64,000 nucleotides of DNA. Source: Pseudanabaena frigida. GTDB taxonomy: Bacteria; Cyanobacteriota; Cyanobacteriia; Pseudanabaenales; Pseudanabaenaceae. Below, one piece after another: positions 15,847 through 25,085 of the stretch. The position numbers and the translations under genes were made by a program. Under the pieces are notes generated by a model that worked only from the letters and a program-made list of their open reading frames with translations, did not search any database and was not told where the DNA came from. The stretch covers positions 124,001 through 188,000 of the forward strand of contig QBML01000003.1 of NCBI GenBank assembly GCA_003242085.1, written 5' to 3'. How positions within the stretch are numbered: the stretch's first letter is position 1; every line of letters begins with the position of its first letter.

Positions 15847-17882
15847 TAATTACGCTGTTCTATTCCGTTTTGAACATTTGTCACATTGGAAGGTGGGCGC
15901 GTCCAGTTAAAGTCACTAATCCGAATCAGAAATTCCCCTAATCCTTGGTTTGGATTATACCGAACTAATACGGAATAGGTACGTCTTGCATATTCCAAGG
16001 AATAGACAGAATCGTATAAATTTCCAGTGTCCAAACTCCAACTTTGCTGAATGCCAAGGCGAAGTGGCCCGTATATTTGTTGGACGATCCCTGCCGTTAA
16101 TGAGCGATTATCAGCAACCCGATCGAATAGGAATGGCGATTTGCCACTAGAAAATGCTTGAGTGTAACTGACCGTAAAACCTGTATAGTCCAGAAAATCT
16201 TTGACAAAATTGCCAACTTCTCCAGACAAGCCAACGGTTCCATATAGAACAGCTTGATTAGCTCCGTTAGAGTAAAAAGAGTTTACCCCCTGCGCTGACA
16301 AGAAGGCATCTAGCTTCGGCACAATTGGTGTGGGAGAGAAGCGTAAACCAGCTTCTTTTGTGGCTGGTGCTGGCTCGCCACGCAACAAGGGAAAAGATCT
16401 GCTCAGTACAGCAGCGCTTTGCAAACGGACTAACGTACCAACAGTACTAGGTTGAATATCATCGCGCACTGCACCAACTAGCTGAGCAGAAACTTGATAG
16501 CCAAAGGAAATTTGGGAATCACCAAGCACATAATTAGGCGAGAACAAAGTCGATCCCAGAATGTTATTTACATCCTGAAATCCTAGCGAACCATTATAAA
16601 CCCGATCGCGAAAGGCATATTGTGACAGCAACGTGTGGTTGCCAAATACAGGAAGCTGATAGCTCGCATTAGCTCGCAACAAGGAATCAATTTTAGAGAA
16701 ATTTAAACCTGAGAAACTGGCTCTTGCCGATAAGCTGGAACCATCATCAAAAGCTCCATTTAAGGTAGCCACCACCCCAAGGATATCAAAGCCTGAGAAT
16801 CCACTTTGACTAGAAAAAGCTCTTTGCAACAGCAATTGTGGGGACAATTGAAAACTCAAGTTAGGTTGCGTGACTACATCAAAACTCTGTTGATAAAAAA
16901 CACCATCGCGATCGCGTTTATCAAATCCCACCAAAGCAGGCGCAAAGCGCTGAAAGCGATCCAAGATAATGCTATTAACTGGGATTGGCAGTGAAAAGCC
17001 TTGATCGAAAACAATGCGTGGAGATTCTAAATCCAGACGGTTTTGGGTTGGCGAAATTGGCGTTAAGGTTGCCTTACTGGTAGTAAGTTCTAGTTCAGGC
17101 GGCGTAAAAGGATCGTTAGTAACGCGCAAATTTTCGGCAGTCCAAGTATCTCCATCAAGAATTAAGCGATCGGCAATAAAACCAAGGCGGCGTACTTGCC
17201 CATCACTAGAATTTCCCGATCCGATGGCGGAGATGGTAATCGAATTGGGTGCAGTTTGCGTTGGCGATCGCGATACTTCTGAACTATTTAAAGTACCAAG
17301 GTCAACGGCTCCCGAGGCATTTAGCAGGTCACCCTTAACATTGCTGTAATTATAAGTAAGCTTTGAACCACGTATCTTTTGATCGCCCCGTGTAAAAAAT
17401 ACATTACCCTCAGCAATAACTTCTTGGGTTTTGGTATTCAGTTGGACGCGATCGGCTTTTAGTTCTGATTTTCTGTACTTAATAAAAACATTGCCTTCAG
17501 CGACAAACACCTGAGTGTTGATGTCATATTCTTGGCGATCGCTAACTACATTTAGTACTTCCCCCGTTGGCGGCGGCAAGATCGGTCTTGGCTTATCTCT
17601 AGGCTTTGGCTTCGGTAAACTATTTGGTTTAATTGGTCCCGCTTGGGCAATTAACTTGGATTCGATCAGTTGACGGGCGATCTTATCGGGATCGGGTAGC
17701 GCCTCTAAAAAAAGCTGTAACTGAGCTTTTACCTCTATCGGCAATTCAACAGATAATCTAGAAACACGACTATTAAGCGTTGGCTGTGAAGTCAACGTCT
17801 GATTAGAACGCGCCTGTCGCACCTCGGCATAGTTGCTGGGTGACAGTTGAGATGAAGGTGGTGGTAAAAAATCCATACGCAA
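15846..17882 (-). CDS. LptD-like outer-membrane protein (DUF3769)
   Basis: 678 aa. After a Pro-rich N-terminal part (residues ~75-108) comes an OstA/LptA-like repeat region of about 110-200 (YDINTQVFVAEGNV, VQLNTKTQEVIAEGNV). The rest is beta-strand-rich and ends in aromatic strands, as in an outer-membrane barrel. DUF3769 proteins are the cyanobacterial counterpart of LptD, which inserts lipopolysaccharide into the outer membrane. No clear signal peptide is visible at the annotated start. It lies downstream of dnaN on the same strand, with 287 bases between. Confidence 0.85.
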   Translation of the reverse strand: MRMDFLPPPSSQLSPSNYAEVRQARSNQTLTSQPTLNSRVSRLSVELPIEVKAQLQLFLEALPDPDKIARQLIESKLIAQAGPIKPNSLPKPKPRDKPRPILPPPTGEVLNVVSDRQEYDINTQVFVAEGNVFIKYRKSELKADRVQLNTKTQEVIAEGNVFFTRGDQKIRGSKLTYNYSNVKGDLLNASGAVDLGTLNSSEVSRSPTQTAPNSITISAIGSGNSSDGQVRRLGFIADRLILDGDTWTAENLRVTNDPFTPPELELTTSKATLTPISPTQNRLDLESPRIVFDQGFSLPIPVNSIILDRFQRFAPALVGFDKRDRDGVFYQQSFDVVTQPNLSFQLSPQLLLQRAFSSQSGFSGFDILGVVATLNGAFDDGSSLSARASFSGLNFSKIDSLLRANASYQLPVFGNHTLLSQYAFRDRVYNGSLGFQDVNNILGSTLFSPNYVLGDSQISFGYQVSAQLVGAVRDDIQPSTVGTLVRLQSAAVLSRSFPLLRGEPAPATKEAGLRFSPTPIVPKLDAFLSAQGVNSFYSNGANQAVLYGTVGLSGEVGNFVKDFLDYTGFTVSYTQAFSSGKSPFLFDRVADNRSLTAGIVQQIYGPLRLGIQQSWSLDTGNLYDSVYSLEYARRTYSVLVRYNPNQGLGEFLIRISDFNWTRPPSNVTNVQNGIEQRN

Positions 17883-17998
17883 CTAAGTCTACAGGATCTT
17901 TCGCTGAGATGAAAAGGAGTAGATCGCCTAGTAGCGATTCTAATTACAAAAGTCCGCTAACAGCAGACTTTTTATCGTAGATTTTCGGAACCCCAAGT

Positions 17999-18106
17999 AT
18001 AAGAGGTTGTGCTTTGCACTACTTCTTATATTTTTCCTACATCCTATTTAGGGTTTATGCCGTACAAGAAATTATGAAAGTGCTACAAAGCAATACTTTC
18101 ATAATT
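17999..18106. repeat. Two hairpins between dnaN and the DUF3769 gene
   Basis: 17999-18029 is a decayed hairpin (ATAAGAGGTTGTGC-TTT-GCACTACTTCTTAT). 18070-18081 pairs perfectly with 18095-18106 (AATTATGAAAGT/ACTTTCATAATT), with an inner TGCT/AGCA. A smaller stem with T-run, AAAAGTC...GACTTTT, lies at 17948-17973. Together they probably end dnaN transcription. Confidence 0.6.
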
Positions 18107-18169
18107 CCTTGGATTTTGAAAGGGCGCTTTGAGCTGTAATGAGGATGGCAACAGATATAAAAGACCAAA

Positions 18170-19324
18170 TTAGTTACGAATTTGGACGGGCATGAGCAGA
18201 TAGGTCATTTTAGTTGCCCCAATCGGTACGAGTACCGCAGGGCTAGTTGGATTATTTAGCTGGATTTGAATTTCATTACTAGGCAGTGCTTTTAAGCCAT
18301 CAAGCAAATATTTGACGTTAAAGGCGATTTCCACGTCATCGCCTGAAATTTGAGCGGGTAGAGATTCACGTCCTGCGGCGACATCTGGTGCTTCTACAGA
18401 GAGCGAAATTTCTTGCCCTGTAGAATCAATCGTGATTTTAACAATGTTATTTTTTTGGTCAGCAAGAACGGCAATCCGCTCTAGTGCAGACAAAAATAAC
18501 TTACGTTCTACTGTGACTTGTCGGGTAAAACTACTAGGGATCAATTGGCGATAGTTGGGATAAGTACCATCCAACAAGCGGGAAATCAAGATCTGGTTAG
18601 CACTCTGAAAAATCATGTTTGCGCGATCAAACTGAACCGCGATCGCGCCTTCAGTTTGTTGATTGAGCATTCGTTCTAGTTCGCGCAAAGCTCTTGCAGG
18701 GATCGTTACTTCCAAGCTGGTGGTCACTGTATCACCCGTCACAGGTGGCTCATCCGCATCCAAAAATCCTGTCTGTACAACTGACAAGCGATGTCCATCC
18801 GTCGCGGCAAACTCTAGGCGATCGGCTGCTGCCGTCAAATGCACGCCCGTAAGAATCCGTTTAGTTTCGTCAGTGGAGGTCGCAAACAAGGTCGAAGCCA
18901 ATCCGCTCAGCATCGATTCCACTGGCAAATAGGTAGTCTCACCATCTTCACCGATTTGGGGCAACTCAGGAAATTCCTCAACAGGCAAGCCATGCATTTG
19001 GTAACGACCTGAACCACAAACAATCGAGACCATCGTGTTGTCCTTGTCCACAGTGATGGTGATGTCCTCGTCGGGCAGCCGCGAAACTATGTCGTTGAGT
19101 AACTTTGCAGGCAGAGTAATCGATCCCGCTTCTAACACCTGCGCGGGGAAAGATACCTGAATACCAAGATTAAGATCGAAGGCGGTCATCCCCAGACTTT
19201 GGTTGGAGCTATCGGCATCTAGTCGAATATTTGCCAAGATCGGGTGTGTAGGACGAGATGCGACAGCGCGACCGACAAGGGCAAGGTTGGCAGCAAGTTG
19301 GTTTTGAGGACAGACTAGTCGCAT
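18170..19324 (-). CDS. dnaN: DNA polymerase III beta subunit (sliding clamp)
   Basis: 384 aa, full length. The ring-shaped clamp that tethers the replicase to DNA. It begins MRLVCPQNQL and has the three repeated clamp domains of about 125 residues. The recognisable segments include ATDGHRLSVV in the middle domain and YLLMPVQIRN at the C-terminus (family consensus YxxMPMR). The gene is transcribed away from a cluster of DnaA boxes that begins about 395 bases before its start. An oriC next to dnaN is the known arrangement in Synechococcus elongatus and other cyanobacteria. Confidence 0.97.
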   Translation of the reverse strand: MRLVCPQNQLAANLALVGRAVASRPTHPILANIRLDADSSNQSLGMTAFDLNLGIQVSFPAQVLEAGSITLPAKLLNDIVSRLPDEDITITVDKDNTMVSIVCGSGRYQMHGLPVEEFPELPQIGEDGETTYLPVESMLSGLASTLFATSTDETKRILTGVHLTAAADRLEFAATDGHRLSVVQTGFLDADEPPVTGDTVTTSLEVTIPARALRELERMLNQQTEGAIAVQFDRANMIFQSANQILISRLLDGTYPNYRQLIPSSFTRQVTVERKLFLSALERIAVLADQKNNIVKITIDSTGQEISLSVEAPDVAAGRESLPAQISGDDVEIAFNVKYLLDGLKALPSNEIQIQLNNPTSPAVLVPIGATKMTYLLMPVQIRN

Positions 19325-19711
19325 AGTTTGAGGGAAATTTTTAAACTAAGTGAAGAAGCGTTTAGGATGGATTGAGATTTGGCAGCTTGAGGAAAAGGCG
19401 ACACATGAGTGCGAGGTTGATCCAAGAACGTTGAGACTTAGCCTCTGAGACTTTCTACATTTTGAATTCTAAGAAAATGAAAAAAATGTGTTTAAGAATA
19501 TTTAAAGATATTTTCGAGAAGGCACTTTAAAACAAAATTTTTTAACGAGGACTTTTGAGGTTTTTAATTTCTAGTTTTTTGATTTGTGGAAATCAACTAT
19601 AGCACCGTTGGCAAATTTTATACTGCCAAAATAAAATTTTATTTTTTCACTATTTTTTCGTTTTGAACTATTTATTACTCTTTAAAGAATAAACAAATCT
19701 AGATAGTAGTA

Positions 19712-19998
19712 GTAGGGGCTGTGGAAAATGTGGAAAACTCTAAGAAAAGTATATTTAATGAGCTTTCTAGCGTTTTTTGCCTGTGGAAAACCCTGTGGAA
19801 AAACTGGCTAGTTATCCACAGGGTATAAATACCTATTAAAAGTTTTCCACATTTACAGCAAAGTTATCCCCAGATATTAGTAACTTATCCACAGGAGATT
19901 TAAAGTTTTCCACAGGTTTTCCACAAGTAAAAAAGAAGTCTACAGATCTGCTAATAAATAAACAGTCAAAATTTATACAAAATTTATACAAAATTTTT
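19712..19998. other. oriC: Probable chromosomal replication origin (oriC)
   Basis: Within the gene-free 19325-20297 lie nine perfect DnaA boxes. Four read TGTGGAAAA (19720, 19729, 19782, 19794). Five read TT(A/T)TCCACA on the opposite strand (19812, 19843, 19885, 19906, 19917). A one-mismatch box, TTATCCCCA, is at 19864. The orientation switches at about 19803-19811. An AT-rich repeat follows at 19968. The flanks (19480-19680, 19930-20110) are strongly AT-rich. The position beside dnaN supports oriC. Confidence 0.93.
19968..19998. repeat. AT-rich 11-mer repeat, candidate DNA unwinding element
   Basis: AAAATTTATAC occurs exactly at 19968-19978 and 19979-19989, followed by a partial third copy (AAAATTTTT). 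It borders the DnaA-box cluster about 40 bases away, as unwinding repeats do in other bacterial origins. Confidence 0.65.
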
Positions 19999-20297
19999 AG
20001 ATTTTGAAGTGGTTATAAAGCCTAAAACTCAGAAATTTAGATCTGTGAATTTAGTAATATCTTTTGTTTACTTTTTAGAAATTATTCTGATTTTTTGTGA
20101 TGCCCCAATTTTGTCATGAGTGTTATGGCGATCTCTTTTCGATCGGTTTGGCTCCGATCTAGAGATTTGTGGAAACCTTATCTGAATACTCAGAGATTCC
20201 AAGTGTAAAAATATCTTTTTAAGTTCTTGATAATCTTGGCTTACCTTTGTTCTATTAACTGAATTGAGATAGATGAAACCTTTTGTAGGAGCCTATT

Positions 20298-21479
20298 ATG
20301 AACTTTGAATACCGCAAATTCCAGAAGCCTGTTCTCTATAGCACAATTTTTTTGATGGGAGCCTCGGTTGCACTGGGTGGTAGACAGCTACTAACTCACA
20401 ATAATGCTGAAGCTCAAGGATTAGCGCCTGTAGTTGCTGAGTCTATTGCTGCAAGTAGAATGCCGATCGCTAGCGATATGAATTTTGTGACCGCAACTGT
20501 GCAAAAAGATGGTGGCGCGGTCGTGCGGATTGATTCTTCGCGTACAATTGTTCGCAATATGCCAGATATTAGCGATCCTTTCTCTAGCTTGTTTGACGAG
20601 TCTGAAATTCCTAATCAACAAAGAAAGGAAGTTTTACAAGGAACAGGATCGGGATTTATTTTTAGTAATAATGGAGAGATTTTAACTAATGCCCATGTTG
20701 TCAGTGGTGCAGATAAAGTAACCGTGACGCTCAAAGATGGCAGATCTTTTAATGGCAAAGTTTTGGGTGCAGACACAGTTACGGATGTTGCGGTAGTCAA
20801 AATTGATGCTCCGAACTTACCAGTCATTAGTTTGGGAGATTCCGATCGCATTCAGCCTGGAGAATGGGCGATCGCGATCGGTAATCCGCTTGGGTTAGAT
20901 AACACGGTGACTTCAGGAATTGTCAGTGCTACAGGACGCTCTAGCTCTCAGGTAGGGATTCCCGATCAACAAGTGCAATATATTCAGACTGACGCTGCCA
21001 TTAATCCTGGAAACTCTGGTGGCCCCCTCCTCAACCAGCGTGGTGAAGTGATTGGCATGAATACAGCAATTATCAAAGGTGCTCAAGGAATTGGCTTTGC
21101 AATTCCCATTAATAAAGCGAAAAGTATTGCTCAGCAACTGATTAGCCAAGGTAAGGTCGATCATCCATATCTGGGAGTGCAGATGGTGGGAATCACGCCT
21201 GAAGTGCTTCAGAAATTGCCTGAAAAATTGAAAGTAAATAGCGATCGCGGCGTATTGATTGTGGCAGTGCAGAGGAATTCACCTGCGGCAAATGCAGGTC
21301 TGAAAGCTGGTGATGTAATTGTTAAATTCAATAATACCGATGTAAACAAGCCAGAAAACTTGCAGAAATTAGTTCAAGACAGTGCTGTTGGTAGTAACCT
21401 GCAATTGGAAGTTAATCGTAGTGGTCAGCAAATCAAAGTAAGCGTTCAAGTTGGGACTTTCCCAAATCGAGCAGGATAG
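20298..21479 (+). CDS. HtrA/Deg-type serine protease
   Basis: 393 aa. Residues ~12-29 form a membrane anchor or signal. The trypsin-like domain has a complete catalytic triad: His133 (LTNAHVV), Asp163 (TDVAVVKI) and Ser240 (NPGNSGGPL). One PDZ domain occupies about 290-390 (AGLKAGDVIVKFNNTDV). Such proteins degrade or refold damaged periplasmic or thylakoid-lumen proteins; cyanobacteria usually carry three (HtrA, HhoA, HhoB), and which one this is cannot be decided here. GTAGGAG is the ribosome site. It is the first gene rightward of oriC, and two large hairpins follow it. Confidence 0.95.
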   Translation: MNFEYRKFQKPVLYSTIFLMGASVALGGRQLLTHNNAEAQGLAPVVAESIAASRMPIASDMNFVTATVQKDGGAVVRIDSSRTIVRNMPDISDPFSSLFDESEIPNQQRKEVLQGTGSGFIFSNNGEILTNAHVVSGADKVTVTLKDGRSFNGKVLGADTVTDVAVVKIDAPNLPVISLGDSDRIQPGEWAIAIGNPLGLDNTVTSGIVSATGRSSSQVGIPDQQVQYIQTDAAINPGNSGGPLLNQRGEVIGMNTAIIKGAQGIGFAIPINKAKSIAQQLISQGKVDHPYLGVQMVGITPEVLQKLPEKLKVNSDRGVLIVAVQRNSPAANAGLKAGDVIVKFNNTDVNKPENLQKLVQDSAVGSNLQLEVNRSGQQIKVSVQVGTFPNRAG

Positions 21480-21483
21480 AAAA

Positions 21484-21550
21484 CTTAGTATACAAATAAT
21501 TTTCTTAAGTTTTGCTCTGCAAAACTTAAGAAAATTATTTGTATACTAAG
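21484..21550. terminator. 32-bp perfect hairpin after the HtrA gene
   Basis: Arms of 32 bp (21484-21515 and 21519-21550) pair perfectly around TCT. The AT-rich base and inner TTTTGC/GCAAAA differ from the GC-core family. It lies five bases after the stop, so it probably acts as a terminator. Confidence 0.8.
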
Positions 21551-21570
21551 GAACGCGCAGTAAAATAAAG

Positions 21571-21616
21571 AACCGATTTTTGTGGCGCGGCGAAGCCGCG
21601 CCACAAAAATCTGGTT
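21571..21616. repeat. GC-core hairpin upstream of the response regulator
   Basis: Arms of about 21 bp around GAA (21592-21594), with core GTGGCGCGGC/GCCGCGCCAC and one extra T in the right arm. It directly follows the hairpin at 21484-21550, and the spurious upstream extension of the next reading frame runs through it. Confidence 0.75.
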
Positions 21617-21645
21617 TTTCATTAAATCGCAGAACTCTAACTATT

Positions 21646-22323
21646 ATGCGAATTCTTTTAGTTGAAGATGATGACTATATTGCTAAGCCGCTTGCCAAAG
21701 ATATACGGCATCAGGGGCATGTAGTCGATGTTGCCAGCGATGGTGTTAGTGGTTGGGAATACACTCAAGCTGTGGAATACGATCTGATCTTGTTAGATTT
21801 GATGTTGCCTCGAATGGATGGAATTTCATTATGCAAGCAACTACGAGCATCAGGATGTAAAACTCATATTCTGATGCTGACTGCAAAAGATACGATTCCC
21901 GATCGCGTTTTAGGATTAGATACTGGTGCTGATGACTATCTAGTTAAACCCTTTGATTTGGAAGAATTGGCGGCGCGAATTAGAGCTTTATCGCGGAGGG
22001 TTGTGGATATGCAGCAGATGGCGATCGTCCAAGGCTCTCTAGAACTCAATGGCAATTCGCATACGATCGCCTATGCGGGACAACCTTTAGGATTAACGCC
22101 CAAGGAATATGTGATTTTAGAATGCTTTTTGAGAAATCCAACTCAAGTATTTACGCGAGCTAACCTCCTTGACAAGCTTTGGGACTTAGATAAGCTCTCT
22201 GGTGAAGAAACAGTGAGAACGCACATCACGAATATTCGCCGCAAACTTAAAGCTGTAGGTGGTTCTGAGGACTTGATTCAAACAGTCTATGGAGTTGGTT
22301 ATAGTTTTAATTCTAAACTATAG
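21646..22323 (+). CDS. OmpR/PhoB-type response regulator
   Basis: 225 aa from the ATG at 21646 (MRILLVEDDD). The longer open frame from 21580 only reads through a hairpin. The receiver domain has the acidic pocket Glu7-Asp8-Asp9, phospho-acceptor Asp51 (LLDLMLP), Thr79 and Lys101 (LVKPFD). The C-terminal winged helix ends VYGVGYSF. A histidine kinase follows 116 bases downstream, so they form a two-component pair. The architecture resembles cyanobacterial RppA/RppB and NrsR/NrsS, but the signal is unknown. The gap to the kinase holds a palindrome made of two DnaA boxes. Confidence 0.93.
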   Translation: MRILLVEDDDYIAKPLAKDIRHQGHVVDVASDGVSGWEYTQAVEYDLILLDLMLPRMDGISLCKQLRASGCKTHILMLTAKDTIPDRVLGLDTGADDYLVKPFDLEELAARIRALSRRVVDMQQMAIVQGSLELNGNSHTIAYAGQPLGLTPKEYVILECFLRNPTQVFTRANLLDKLWDLDKLSGEETVRTHITNIRRKLKAVGGSEDLIQTVYGVGYSFNSKL

Positions 22324-22362
22324 AGTTATCCACAATTGTTTAAACAACTGTGGATAACTCTA
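22321..22362. promoter_or_regulatory. Palindrome of two inverted perfect DnaA boxes
   Basis: TTATCCACA (22326-22334) and TGTGGATAA (22349-22357) face each other within a near-perfect 42-bp palindrome, with one mismatch. It starts at the response-regulator stop codon. It could be a terminator, an attenuator, or a DnaA binding site about 2.4 kb from oriC. Confidence 0.65.
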
Positions 22363-22439
22363 CAATCAATCTAAATAGTGTTTCGCGATTTTCAATTTAG
22401 CTCAGCCAAATTGAAAATCGCCATAGTTAAGGACTTGAG

Positions 22440-23666
22440 ATGTTTCAGAAAACGCGACTACGATTATTACTGGCTTATCTTGGCATTTTTGCTTCCATTT
22501 TGAGTATATTTGCGATCGCAGTACGAACTGTGTTTGTCCACACTATGACCAATCAAGTTGTGGATAAACTTACAACCCTCGGACAGACTGTTGCCGCTAG
22601 TTCGGGATTTAAAAATGGAAGAATTCAAGTTGCGGATAATCTATCGGTGCGAGACTTGGACGTGCAAAGGCAAGCTTTACAATGGATTGATATCAAAGGG
22701 AACACTATCTATATACAGGGAAATCGCACCTTATCTTTACCTGCGGCTATTCGAGAATCGATCCAAATTCAACCGAGTAAGCCATCTTTAATTAGCGTTA
22801 ACATTCCCATTGTGGATACTTATAATCGTAGTTTAGTTGGTTATTTGCGTGTTAGTCAGTCCCTCGAAGACTTAAATGAAACCTTTAGAAAATTAGATAT
22901 TGGGCTGGCGGGAGGGGCGGCGATCGCTTTGATTTTAGTTGGTATGGGCGGTATCTTTCTCACTCGCCAAGCGATGCGTCCGATTGAAAATAGTTTCGAT
23001 CGCTTGCAACAGTTTACGGCGGATGCTTCCCATGAGTTGCGGAGTCCGTTGATGGCAATTAAGGCGAGTTCGCAAGTTGCACTGCGATATCCTGAAGGAA
23101 TGCGACCCACTGATGCTGAAGAGTTTAAGGCGATCGCGCGATCGGCTGAGCGGATGAGTCGGCTGACTGAGGACTTGCTGATATTGGCGAGAATGGATAA
23201 AAAGTTAAAAGCTACATGGGAAAGTATTAACTTAACTGAATTACTTCAGCATTTAGTAACCCAGTTTCAGGCTCAAGCTTTGGAGAAAAATCTGACTTTA
23301 ATTTATCAATCTAGTGGCTCTCTGATGCTTAAAGGCAACTCAGAGCAAATACTGCGATTATTTACAAATTTGATTGAGAATGCCATTCACTATACGCCAT
23401 CAGGTGGAAAAATTACTGTTTCTGCAAGTTTAATCGGTCAATCGATAGATGTGAAAGTTGAAGATACAGGGATTGGGATTGCACCCGATCAGTTAGAACA
23501 TATTTTCGATCGATTTTGGCGAGCTGATACTTCGCGATCGCAATGGACGGGAGGTAGCGGTTTAGGACTGGCGATCGCTAAATCAATTGTGGAAGCTCAC
23601 GGTGGCAAAATCACAGTTACCTGTGAGCTTGTTGGTAGCTGTTTCACCGTAAAGTTGCCGACATGA
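22440..23666 (+). CDS. Membrane sensor histidine kinase
   Basis: 408 aa. Two membrane helices (about 9-33 and 155-178) flank an extracytoplasmic sensor loop of about 120 residues. A short HAMP-like linker follows, then the HisKA dimerisation domain with phospho-acceptor His198 (FTADASHELRSPL). The ATPase domain has N, G1 and G2 boxes (NLIENAIHYTPSGG, DTGIGI, GGSGLGLAIAK). It forms a pair with the upstream OmpR-type regulator. The loop shows no family that would reveal the stimulus. The stop lies in a bidirectional hairpin shared with the carbonic anhydrase gene. Confidence 0.94.
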   Translation: MFQKTRLRLLLAYLGIFASILSIFAIAVRTVFVHTMTNQVVDKLTTLGQTVAASSGFKNGRIQVADNLSVRDLDVQRQALQWIDIKGNTIYIQGNRTLSLPAAIRESIQIQPSKPSLISVNIPIVDTYNRSLVGYLRVSQSLEDLNETFRKLDIGLAGGAAIALILVGMGGIFLTRQAMRPIENSFDRLQQFTADASHELRSPLMAIKASSQVALRYPEGMRPTDAEEFKAIARSAERMSRLTEDLLILARMDKKLKATWESINLTELLQHLVTQFQAQALEKNLTLIYQSSGSLMLKGNSEQILRLFTNLIENAIHYTPSGGKITVSASLIGQSIDVKVEDTGIGIAPDQLEHIFDRFWRADTSRSQWTGGSGLGLAIAKSIVEAHGGKITVTCELVGSCFTVKLPT

Positions 23667-23691
23667 ACAAATAGAGTCTCTATTTGTTCAT
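23663..23691. terminator. Bidirectional hairpin between kinase and carbonic anhydrase genes
   Basis: 14-bp perfect arms (23663-23676 and 23678-23691) around one base. It overlaps the kinase stop codon and the last codons of the convergent carbonic anhydrase gene. Confidence 0.8.
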
Positions 23692-24300
23692 AAATTCTAC
23701 TTTGCCAGTTGCCAATCTGTAATAGGCAGGGACAACTTTCAGGATGCCATTTTTTACTTCGTGGGAGAGAATTGGCTCAGTGGATTGAATTTCACTGACC
23801 ATTAAATTCACATGGGCTTTGACCGTATCGCTGATGACGCAGTCGCCATTTGCCTGCTGACCTGCTTTTACCGCAGGTTCGATGTAGCTAATCAGTGAAT
23901 TGAGCTTTCCTTCTGAAAATGCATGGTTGATCGCCGCCATCACTGCGCCACACTTTTCATGTCCAAGTACTACTACTAATCTAGTTCCCAAATGTTCGAC
24001 AGCGAACTCAATGCTGGCAATTACAGCATCATCAGCAATATGTCCTGCAACCCTGAGTACAAATAAATCGCCAACGCCTTGATCGAAAATTAGTTCGGGA
24101 ACAACGCGAGAATCCGCACAACCTAACACGATCGCAAAAGGATGTTGGGCAGAAGAAAGATCGACTCGGCGTTGAGCGCCTTCGTGGGGATGCTCCACAT
24201 GATCGAGAACATAGCGATCGTTACCGTCCTTTAGCTCTTGTAAGGCAGCTTCGGCAGTCAGGTTTTCGACGGTGTAGTAGGTTTGGTTTGCGGCGAGCAT
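23680..24300 (-). CDS. Beta-class carbonic anhydrase
   Basis: 206 aa. It interconverts CO2 and bicarbonate. The zinc site is clear: Cys61 with Asp63-Arg65 (GCADSRV), and His114 and Cys117 (GHEKCGAV). There is no signal peptide and no long C-terminal extension of the kind found in carboxysomal CcaA (which adds about 70 residues), so this looks like a shorter beta enzyme of unknown location. No carboxysome genes are nearby. Confidence 0.94.
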   Translation of the reverse strand: MLAANQTYYTVENLTAEAALQELKDGNDRYVLDHVEHPHEGAQRRVDLSSAQHPFAIVLGCADSRVVPELIFDQGVGDLFVLRVAGHIADDAVIASIEFAVEHLGTRLVVVLGHEKCGAVMAAINHAFSEGKLNSLISYIEPAVKAGQQANGDCVISDTVKAHVNLMVSEIQSTEPILSHEVKNGILKVVPAYYRLATGKVEFMNK

Positions 24301-24557
24301 GGGTGATTATGTAATATTAATAACCAAAGTTAGCGATCTTTCTTTGCTTAAAAAGTAGTGAACCAGACATATACACGATCGTGACTAGCGAATATATCGA
24401 TCTCATGACTAAATTTTTGCTTTTAGAATCTATTTAAGAATTGTAATTTTGCTGCCTATCCCCTGTAAATTTAGATAGGGAAGGCGATCTCCCAGAAAAT
24501 TTAGTTAGAGAACGATAAGACTCAAATTTATAGTGTAAGATTTTTATCTAAAAAACA

Positions 24558-24887
24558 ATGAAGACCTCTACGTTAAAAATCCTCGCACTAACTATTAATT
24601 TACTAGGTATTCCAGCGACTTTGCTTACAGGAATTTTTGCTGTGGAAGCTCCTATAATATTAATCTATGCATCAAATGGCAGAGCCTCTTTCTGGGCGAT
24701 CGCTGCATTGGGATTTTGTTTTGTACTGCTACCTATTTTACTGATAGGTGCCGAAATATCTGGCTGGCAAAATTTTAAACAACGGAAATATATCGATTCT
24801 ATTAGTGCATACAAATGGGTGCTTGCAGACCTTTTAATCATGCTATTTCTCGCAGTTGCCATGAGTGCAGGTTGGGTAAATAAGTAA
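24558..24887 (+). CDS. Small membrane protein, unknown function
   Basis: 109 aa, not recognised. Three hydrophobic segments are predicted by eye, at about 7-35, 43-66 and 86-104. A short charged loop (QNFKQRKYID) lies before the last. It stands alone between the carbonic anhydrase gene and the nuclease-STAND gene. An HIP1-like site (GCGATCGC) within it suggests it is native to this genome, unlike the next gene. Confidence 0.6.
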   Translation: MKTSTLKILALTINLLGIPATLLTGIFAVEAPIILIYASNGRASFWAIAALGFCFVLLPILLIGAEISGWQNFKQRKYIDSISAYKWVLADLLIMLFLAVAMSAGWVNK

Positions 24888-25085
24888 CTAATAAGCTCCA
24901 TAGTGAAATCATTCCGAAAAATCATATAAGTTGTGTTTGTTAAGTGTGCTCGATAGGCAAGTAAAAATAAAATTTTGGATAAAATGACTTTGCTTATAGT
25001 GATACTTACAAAGTACTGATGAGAGAATATAGAATAACAATGTTTGTTATGAGTAATTTAAGTATAACTAGTAGCCTATTAGCAT

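Noticed and set aside
19325-20297. Possible plasmid origin or prophage
   Set aside because: dnaN and housekeeping genes flank it, and no plasmid Rep or phage genes are present; a chromosomal oriC fits better.
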